From positions 1 through 17,993 of the forward strand of contig JBKQPR010000301.1 of assembly GCA_052144935.1 (NCBI GenBank): 17,993 nucleotides of DNA. The letters are read 5' to 3'. Source of the DNA: JOPF133 sp052144935. GTDB taxonomy: Bacteria; Acidobacteriota; Terriglobia; Bryobacterales; Bryobacteraceae. This document shows, piece by piece, positions 6,205-11,993 of this stretch (position 1 is the first letter of the stretch; every line of letters begins with the position of its first letter). The notes beneath the pieces were generated by a model. It saw only the letters and a program-made list of their open reading frames with translations, was not told where the DNA came from and did no database searches. The translations under genes and the position numbers were made by a program.

Positions 6205-7554
6205 ATGAATCGACGTCAATTTCTTCGCGCCGGCGCCGCCGGCCTGGGTTTCGCTGCTGCGGGCTTCGGGGAACAAGCCTCCGGCCAGAAGCCCTTGCGC
6301 GTGGGCGTAATCGGCACTGGCTGGTACGCCAAGAGCGACCTTTTCCGCCTGATCCAGGTGGCTCCGGTGGAGGTGGTGTCGCTGTGCGACGTGGACCGCA
6401 ACATGCTTTCCGAGGCCGCCGACATGGTCGCCGCGAGGCAGCGTTCCAAAAAGCGGCCGCGCACGTATGCCGATTACCGCAAGATGCTCGCCGAGAAGGA
6501 TCTCGACATCGTGCACGTAGGCACTCCCGACCACTGGCACGCCCTGGCCATGATCGAAGCCGTGAAGGCGGGCGCCGACGTCTACTGCCAGAAGCCCATC
6601 AGCGTCGATGTCATCGAAGGGCAGGCCATGCTGGCGGCGGCGCGCAAATACCAGCGGGTGGTGCAGATCGGTACGCAGCGCCGCAGCACGCCGCACCTGG
6701 TGGAGGCGCGCGACCAGATCGTCAGGGAGGGCAAACTCGGCAAGGTCGGGCTGGTGGAGATCTATTGCTATTACCACATGCGCGCCAACGGCAATCCGCC
6801 CGACACGGCGCCGCCGCCCAACCTCGATTACGAGATGTGGACCGGCCCCGCGCCCATGCGCCCCTACAACCAGTGGGACCATCCGCGCGGCTGGCGCGCC
6901 TTCATGGAGTACGGCAACGGCATCATGGGGGACATGGGCGTCCACATGCTCGATATGACCCGCTGGATGCTCTCGCTCGGCTGGCCTAAGCACGTCTCCT
7001 CGAGCGGCGGGATCCTGGTCGAGAAGAGCAGCAAGGCGAACATCGCCGATACGCAACTCGCCACCTTCGAATACGACGATCTCAAAATTGTCTGGCAACA
7101 TCGCACCTGGGGCGAGCCGCCCGACCCCAAGTACACCTGGGGCGCCACGCTCTATGGCGATAAAGGCACCCTCAAAGCCAGCGTCTACAGCTATGATTTC
7201 ACCTCCACCGTGAACGGCGTGGCGCCGGTCCACAAGGATGTGACCTACGAGCTGGAACAATACCCCGAAGACAAAACCGAGAAGGACCTGGAGAAGCAGT
7301 GCGCCCCCGCCATCCGCCATCACATGCAGGATTTTCTGGCGGCCATCGCCACGCGCGGCAAGCCCGTGGCGGATATCGAGGAAGGCTACATCTCCACCAC
7401 GAGCTGCATTCTGGCCAACCTGTCGATGGGCCTCGGCCGCACGCTGGCGTGGGATCCGCGAACCGGCCGCGTGATCGGCGACGACCAGGCCAACCGCCTG
7501 CTCGCGCGCCCCTACCGCGCCCCGTGGGTGCACCCCACGCCAGTGACGGTGTAA
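6205..7554 (+). CDS. Tat-exported Gfo/Idh/MocA family oxidoreductase
   Basis: An NAD(P)-dependent dehydrogenase of 449 residues, probably acting on a sugar or sugar derivative outside the cytoplasm. The N-terminus is a twin-arginine signal (NRRQFLRAG, then a mild hydrophobic stretch to about residue 27), implying export in folded form with cofactor. The Rossmann fold follows with GVIGTGW (34-40). PDHWHALAM (108-116) and the YCQKPIS motif (127-133, a variant of EKP with Lys130) are family hallmarks. The C-terminal domain (about 155-420) contains the EYGNGIMGDMGVHMLDMTRW stretch around the active-site His. ATG 6205 is chosen over an upstream in-frame ATG (6103) because GGGAGGTG lies just upstream and the Tat motif begins there; the longer version would run through the divergent gene. 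It is paired divergently with a DapA-family lyase, suggesting one sugar-acid pathway. Confidence 0.93.
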   Translation: MNRRQFLRAGAAGLGFAAAGFGEQASGQKPLRVGVIGTGWYAKSDLFRLIQVAPVEVVSLCDVDRNMLSEAADMVAARQRSKKRPRTYADYRKMLAEKDLDIVHVGTPDHWHALAMIEAVKAGADVYCQKPISVDVIEGQAMLAAARKYQRVVQIGTQRRSTPHLVEARDQIVREGKLGKVGLVEIYCYYHMRANGNPPDTAPPPNLDYEMWTGPAPMRPYNQWDHPRGWRAFMEYGNGIMGDMGVHMLDMTRWMLSLGWPKHVSSSGGILVEKSSKANIADTQLATFEYDDLKIVWQHRTWGEPPDPKYTWGATLYGDKGTLKASVYSYDFTSTVNGVAPVHKDVTYELEQYPEDKTEKDLEKQCAPAIRHHMQDFLAAIATRGKPVADIEEGYISTTSCILANLSMGLGRTLAWDPRTGRVIGDDQANRLLARPYRAPWVHPTPVTV

Positions 7555-7558
7555 GCGT

Positions 7559-7564
7559 TACAAT
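7559..7564 (+). promoter_or_regulatory. Candidate -10 element for dnaE
   Basis: TACAAT matches the TATAAT consensus at five of six positions, 66 bases before the dnaE ATG and just after the Gfo/Idh stop. No good -35 is found at 16-18 bp, so dnaE may also be transcribed from upstream. Confidence 0.3.
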
Positions 7565-7629
7565 ATCAGTACTGAACCCACCTCCCCCTGACGGGTGCCG
7601 TGCGCCCGCACCGAGGAGCAACCGTACCG

Positions 7630-10600
7630 ATGTCTTTCGTTCACCTGCACTGCCACACCGACTATTCCCTGCTGGATGGCGCCTGCGATATCGACGAGCT
7701 GATGAAAATCGCGGTCGCCCAGAAGATGCCGGCCGTGGCCATGACCGATCATGGGAATCTCTTCGGAGCGGTGAAGTTTTACAACGCCGCCAAAGCCGCG
7801 GGCGTCCACCCCGTGATCGGCTGCGAGGTGTACGTCTCCCAACAGGGCCACAAAACGCGCTCCGATTCCGACCGCTACAACCACCTGGTGCTGCTGTGCG
7901 AAAACCAGGAAGGCTACCGCAACCTCATCCGGCTGGTCTCGACAGGCTACCTGGACGGCTTCTATTACAAGCCGCGCATCGACGTGGACCTGCTGGCGCA
8001 GCACTCCAAGGGTCTCATCGGCATGTCCGCCTGCCTGCGCGGCCACATTCCCGAGGCGATCCTCTCGGATAAGTACGAGGACGCCCGCCGCCTGGCCCAC
8101 ACCTATTCCGATATCCTGGGCCGCAACAATTTCTTCCTGGAGGTGCAGGACCACCACCTGGAGCAGGACCGCCGCCTGACCCCGCAGCTCAACCGCCTCT
8201 CGCAGGAAACCGGCCTGCCGCTGGTGGCCACCAACGACTCGCACTATCTCCGCAAAGAGGACGCCCGCGCCCACGAAATCCTGCTCTGCATCCAGACCGG
8301 CAAGAGCTTCAGCGACCCCAACCGGATGCGCTGGAACACGCCCGATTTCTACTTGAAATCGCGCCAGGAAATGATGGAGCTGTTCGGCGAGCTGGAAGAC
8401 GCGCTCGACCGCACCTGGGAAATCGCCCAGCGCTGCCACGTCAAGCTGGAACAGGTGAAGGAGCCGTTTCCACGCTTCGACGTGCCGGCGGAACACTCGG
8501 CCGACACCTACTTCGAATATGTGGCCCGCCAGGGCTTCGAAGGGCGTCGCCCGCGCCTGGAGGCCATGCGCGCCAAGGGTCTCCTGAAGCACGACCTGGC
8601 GGAGTATGCCGAGCGCCTGGACCGCGAAATCCGGATGATCCAGAAGATGAAATTCTCGGGCTATTTTCTGATCGTCTGGGACTTCATCTACTGGGCCAAG
8701 ATAAAAAAAGGCATTCCGGTGGGGCCGGGGCGCGGATCGGCGGCCGGCAGCCTGGTGGGCTACGCCATGGCCATCACCGATATCGACCCGCTGCAGTACG
8801 GCCTGCTGTTCGAGCGCTTTCTCAACCCGGAGCGCATCAGCATGCCCGATATCGACGTCGATTTCTGCATGCACCGCCGCGGCGAGGTCATCCAGTACGT
8901 CACCGAGAAATACGGGCGCGAGCAGGTGGCCCAGATCATCACCTTCAACACGCTGGGCGCGCGCGCCGCCATCAAGGACGTGGGCCGGGTGCTGGAAATT
9001 CCCTTCGCCGACGTGGACCGCATCACCAAGCTGGTGCCCAACGTCCTGAACATCTCGCTCACCGACGCCATGGCCCAGGAACCCGGCTTCGGCGAGTTGT
9101 CCAAAAAGGACCCCAAGGTGGCCGACCTGCTGCAAGTGGCGCTCAAGCTGGAGGGCCTGGCGCGCAACTGCTCGGTGCACGCCGCCGGCGTGGTGATCTC
9201 GCCCGAGCCGCTCAAAGAGCTGGTGCCGCTTTACAAGACCAACCGCGACGAAATTGTGACCCAGTTCGACATGAACGGACTGGAGAAGCTCTCGCTGTTG
9301 AAGATGGACTTCCTGGGGCTCACCACCCTCACGCTGATCCAGGACGCCCTGCGTCTGATCCACAAGCGCCATGGCGTGGAGTTGGTTCCCGAAGACCTGC
9401 CGCTGGACGACAAGGCCACCTACGAGATCTTCTGCAAGGGCCTCACCAGCGGCGTGTTCCAGTTCGAATCCGACGGCATGTGCGACATCCTGAGGCGCTA
9501 CCAGCCGAGCCGCCTGGAAGATCTCACGGCGCTCAACGCGCTCTACCGGCCCGGCCCCATCCAGGGCGGCATGGTGGACGATTTCATCGAGCGTAAATGG
9601 GGCCGGCGCGCGATCCAGTACGATTTGCCCGAGCTGAAAGAGCTTCTCGAAGAAACCTACGGCGTGATCGTGTACCAGGAGCAGGTGATGCAAATTTCCA
9701 ATCGCGTGGCGGGCTACTCGCTGGGCGATGCCGACCTGCTGCGCCGCGCGATGGGGAAGAAGAAGCCGGAGGAAATGGCCAAGCAGCGCGACCGCTTCAT
9801 CAAGGGCGCGGTGGAGCGCGGCTTCCCGCAGAAGAAGGTCGAAAAGATCTTCGACCTGATGGAGCAGTTCGCCGGCTACGGCTTCAACAAATCGCATTCC
9901 GCCGCCTATGCCTACCTGGCGTTTGTGACGGCCTACTTGAAGGCGCACTACCCGGTGGACTTCATGGCCGCGCTGCTCACGGCGGAAACCGGCAACACCG
10001 CCAAGGTGGTGAAGTACATCAACGAGTGCCGCGAAATGGGCATCACCGTTTTACCCCCGGATGTGAATGCCAGCGAGTTCGACTTCACCCCGGACAGAGT
10101 GCCTGCGGGGCTGGCCATTCGCTTCGGATTGGGCGCGGTGAAAAACCTGGGGAAATCGGCGGTGGACGCGATTATTCGCGCGCGCCAGGAGGTGGGCCGC
10201 TTCCAAACCCTCCACCAGTTCTGCGAGAAGGTGGACATGGGAGCGGTGAACCGGCGCATGATCGAGAGTCTTATCCGCGCCGGCGCCATGGATTCCCTGG
10301 AGGGTGGGCGGTCGCAGAAATTCGCCGCCGTGGAAGGCGCCATGGAGGGCGGTCAGCGCGCCTGGCGCGACCGCGAAAGCGGCCAGGTGGGCCTGTTCGG
10401 CGAGCTGGTTGCCGAAGAGCCGCACGCCATTTCGTTGCCCAGTGTGCCGGAGTGGAGCGATAAGGAGAAGCTGGCCAGCGAAAAAGAGATGCTGGGATTC
10501 TGGGTGACCGGCCATCCGCTGGATCGCTATGCCGACAAGGTGGCGGAGTTGGCCACGCACGACAGCGGCAACCTGGAGGGGCTGCAGAAGAACGCCGAAG

Positions 10601-11097
10601 TGACGCTCTGCGGCGTGCTGACGGGCATCGCGCGCAAGCGCAACAAAGAAGGCAAGCCGTGGGCGGCGATGACCATCGAAGACCGCAACGGCAGCGTGGA
10701 AGGCATGGTCTTCGCCAGCTCCTACGAGCGTCTGGCGCCGCAGATCGTGGAGGATCAGGCGGTGCTGCTGCGCGGCCTGGTGTTGCCCGAAGAGAATGCG
10801 CAGCCCAAGATTTCGGTGCAGGACATCGTGGCGTTGGATAACGCCCGCATCGATCTGCCGAGCGTAATCGCCATCCGCGTCTGGCTGGGCCGCAACGGCA
10901 GCGTGGACCGTGCCGGCGAGCTGCAGCGCCTCTTCCGCAGCAAGCCCGGCGACACCCAGGTGCGCCTGCGCCTGGAAGCCCCGCGCGATTTCTCGGTGCT
11001 GCTGGACGTGCCCACCAAGGTGCGGCCGGATAAGCATTTCCGCGCGCAGGTGGAAGCGATCTGCGGGCCGGAGGCGATTGAGAAGGTGGCGGGGTAA
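7630..11097 (+). CDS. dnaE: DNA polymerase III alpha subunit DnaE
   Basis: Replicative DNA polymerase catalytic subunit, 1155 residues, the usual length for DnaE. Order: PHP domain (about 1-280) opening with HLHCHTDYSLLDG; polymerase palm with the catalytic pair D407 and D409 in PDIDVDFC and the third Asp D560 in KMDFLGL; a fingers region with GRGSAAGSLVGY and FNKSHSAAYAYLAF; a helix-hairpin-helix region; and a C-terminal OB fold (about 990-1075, VTLCGVLTGI...MTIEDRNGSVEGMVF). PHP ligand-type residues appear complete (HLHCH, TDHGN, GCEVY, NHLVL, NDSHY), unlike the degenerate site of E. coli DnaE. ATG 7630 is chosen over an in-frame upstream ATG at 7600 because GAGGAG (7613-7618) lies 11 nt before it and MSFVHLHCHTDYS is the conserved family start. 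It seems to stand alone after a 75-bp gap. Confidence 0.97.
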   Translation: MSFVHLHCHTDYSLLDGACDIDELMKIAVAQKMPAVAMTDHGNLFGAVKFYNAAKAAGVHPVIGCEVYVSQQGHKTRSDSDRYNHLVLLCENQEGYRNLIRLVSTGYLDGFYYKPRIDVDLLAQHSKGLIGMSACLRGHIPEAILSDKYEDARRLAHTYSDILGRNNFFLEVQDHHLEQDRRLTPQLNRLSQETGLPLVATNDSHYLRKEDARAHEILLCIQTGKSFSDPNRMRWNTPDFYLKSRQEMMELFGELEDALDRTWEIAQRCHVKLEQVKEPFPRFDVPAEHSADTYFEYVARQGFEGRRPRLEAMRAKGLLKHDLAEYAERLDREIRMIQKMKFSGYFLIVWDFIYWAKIKKGIPVGPGRGSAAGSLVGYAMAITDIDPLQYGLLFERFLNPERISMPDIDVDFCMHRRGEVIQYVTEKYGREQVAQIITFNTLGARAAIKDVGRVLEIPFADVDRITKLVPNVLNISLTDAMAQEPGFGELSKKDPKVADLLQVALKLEGLARNCSVHAAGVVISPEPLKELVPLYKTNRDEIVTQFDMNGLEKLSLLKMDFLGLTTLTLIQDALRLIHKRHGVELVPEDLPLDDKATYEIFCKGLTSGVFQFESDGMCDILRRYQPSRLEDLTALNALYRPGPIQGGMVDDFIERKWGRRAIQYDLPELKELLEETYGVIVYQEQVMQISNRVAGYSLGDADLLRRAMGKKKPEEMAKQRDRFIKGAVERGFPQKKVEKIFDLMEQFAGYGFNKSHSAAYAYLAFVTAYLKAHYPVDFMAALLTAETGNTAKVVKYINECREMGITVLPPDVNASEFDFTPDRVPAGLAIRFGLGAVKNLGKSAVDAIIRARQEVGRFQTLHQFCEKVDMGAVNRRMIESLIRAGAMDSLEGGRSQKFAAVEGAMEGGQRAWRDRESGQVGLFGELVAEEPHAISLPSVPEWSDKEKLASEKEMLGFWVTGHPLDRYADKVAELATHDSGNLEGLQKNAEVTLCGVLTGIARKRNKEGKPWAAMTIEDRNGSVEGMVFASSYERLAPQIVEDQAVLLRGLVLPEENAQPKISVQDIVALDNARIDLPSVIAIRVWLGRNGSVDRAGELQRLFRSKPGDTQVRLRLEAPRDFSVLLDVPTKVRPDKHFRAQVEAICGPEAIEKVAG

Positions 11098-11167
11098 GTT
11101 TCGATTTCAAGAAGTACACCGTGCGAGCCGAAACGAAGGTTGATGGCGAACGCGCAACCGCGGCCGG

Positions 11168-11361
11168 ATCGCCGGCTATCGAGACAAGCGCGCCAGGGAT
11201 TTCGCCGCCGGCAAACGGAAAGCATTCTCTGGAATCGAACAAGCGGCCCGGTTGAAGCTCGACCGGCTGGAAGCTGCTGCTACGCTGGGTGGCGGACTTG
11301 TTTTGGATGGCCAGACGGCGCGTTGGGACCGTCAAACGTTGAGATCGTCGATTACCACTAG
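11168..11361 (+). pseudogene. higB: higB (RelE/ParE-fold) toxin remnant, core deleted
   Basis: Two ends of a HigB-type mRNA-interferase toxin survive in different frames. The N-terminal part from 11168 reads GYRDKRARDFAAGKRKAF and continues to KLDRLEAAATLG. The C-terminal part, in another frame, reads CFGWPDGALGPSNVEIVDYH and ends at TAG 11359-11361. In the family (~93 residues) the missing centre is the GNRLEALKGDR..YSIRINDQWRI segment, which carries the catalytic and RNA-contact residues. An internal deletion of some 70-100 bp around 11280 and a frame change therefore destroyed it. The original start codon is also no longer visible just before ATCGCC. The next gene remnant starts 10 nt after the stop, the normal toxin-first higBA arrangement. 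Confidence 0.8.
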
Positions 11362-11370
11362 GAGCACGAT

Positions 11371-11448
11371 ATGGCAGTAACCGCAATACATCCGGGCGAG
11401 CACCTGGCCGAAGAACTGAAAGAACTCGGGATGAGCGCTGCCGAATAA
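11371..11448 (+). pseudogene. higA: higA antitoxin remnant, truncated after 25 codons
   Basis: ATG 11371 opens MAVTAIHPGEHLAEELKEL and continues GMSAAE before TAA 11446-11448. This is the exact opening of HigA/VapI-type antitoxins, which normally continue into a helix-turn-helix (LA..L.V....I..I..G.R) of ~95-100 residues. Here the helix-turn-helix is absent because a stop follows AAE, and the downstream sequence does not resume the family. AGGAG (11360-11364) overlapping the higB stop is an intact ribosome site, so the 25-residue stub could be translated. It should not bind DNA or a toxin. Confidence 0.82.
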
Positions 11449-11787
11449 GGGCCACCGGGAGGCATAGATTGGCCTGTCAGACTGTCCTCGACATTGTGAG
11501 CATTGCCGTGATCGTTTGAAGGATCCGTCATATGTGTAGTTACCGAGGAAAACGTTATGAGCCGTGGTGGGTTTGAGCGGATGTCGAATTGGGACAGCGC
11601 GTCGAAGAGTACTCGTCGGGGCGAGTGTTTGTTCAAGCTGCCGCGTCACGCCTGGCTTTCTCTTCCGCCACGCGCTGCCGGCCGGCGTTCAGTCGCTGCA
11701 TGGTCACGTGGATGTCTATGCCGCCCTGGGCTCCCCGCTTTGGGCGAAAACGTTTTCAGCTCGTGAATTCTCGCTAGATTTCGCCCT
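11449..11787. other. Non-coding accessory stretch after the higBA remnants
   Basis: About 340 bp with no supported gene. Several short frames on both strands (for example + 11564-11800) lack motifs and ribosome sites. A short minus-strand peptide end (11633-11755) looks protein-like in composition but cannot be named. It probably consists of scrambled debris between the higBA and Phd remnants. Confidence 0.55.
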
Positions 11788-11892
11788 TTACGGAACGTGA
11801 CGTTTTCGGCCGCGCCGACCGGCGCCGCCTGGCACCGCCTCGACGAGAGTTGAAAGCTCTGCCTGGGCTTCGGCGATGCTGCGGATCGTCAT
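11788..11892 (-). pseudogene. Phd/YefM-type antitoxin N-terminal remnant
   Basis: Reading leftward from ATG 11892 gives IRSIAEAQAELSTLVEAV after MT. This matches the opening helix pair of Phd/YefM antitoxins (family style: I.EA...LS.LL..V..GE.V.I.R.GKPVA). After VEAV the frame degenerates to PGGAGRRGRKRHVP and stops. Another frame over the same bases gives a faint VGAAENV that could be the worn GRAGKPV segment. The DNA-binding half is partly kept, the toxin-binding tail is gone, and no toxin gene follows. The longer open frame to 11973 has no better start. It is most likely a dead antitoxin, though a ~34-residue peptide could still be made. Confidence 0.6.
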
Positions 11893-11979
11893 ATTCCGAT
11901 TTTGCAAAAAAGACCGGCGCTGGTCCGGTCCAGCGACGGCTCCGCCGCCGCGTCCCGCAACTGATATCTCCACATTTGT

Positions 11980-11985
11980 GATATT
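11980..11985 (+). promoter_or_regulatory. Candidate extended -10 for the S9 peptidase gene
   Basis: TGTGATATT (11977-11985) has an extended-TG -10 form with hexamer GATATT (four of six matches), eight bases before ATG 11994. Transcription would start almost at the ATG, giving a leaderless mRNA, which fits the absence of a Shine-Dalgarno. The direct repeat TGATAT recurs at 11962-11967. The -35 is poor. Confidence 0.3.
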
Positions 11986-11993
11986 TTTGTCTG

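Noticed and set aside
5311..7533. Very long minus-strand open frame (740 residues) across the DapA-family and Gfo/Idh genes
   Set aside because: It runs antisense to the Gfo/Idh gene and out of frame with the lyase, has Ala/Arg/His-biased composition and no family motif. Long antisense frames are expected in GC-rich DNA.
7558..9948. 796-residue minus-strand open frame opposite dnaE
   Set aside because: dnaE is unmistakable on the + strand. The antisense frame is the usual GC-skew shadow with no motifs.
11633..11755. Minus-strand peptide end GIDIHVTMQRLNAGRQRV followed by a charged tail
   Set aside because: It looks protein-like but has no start, is only ~40 residues long and cannot be tied to any family; possible debris only.
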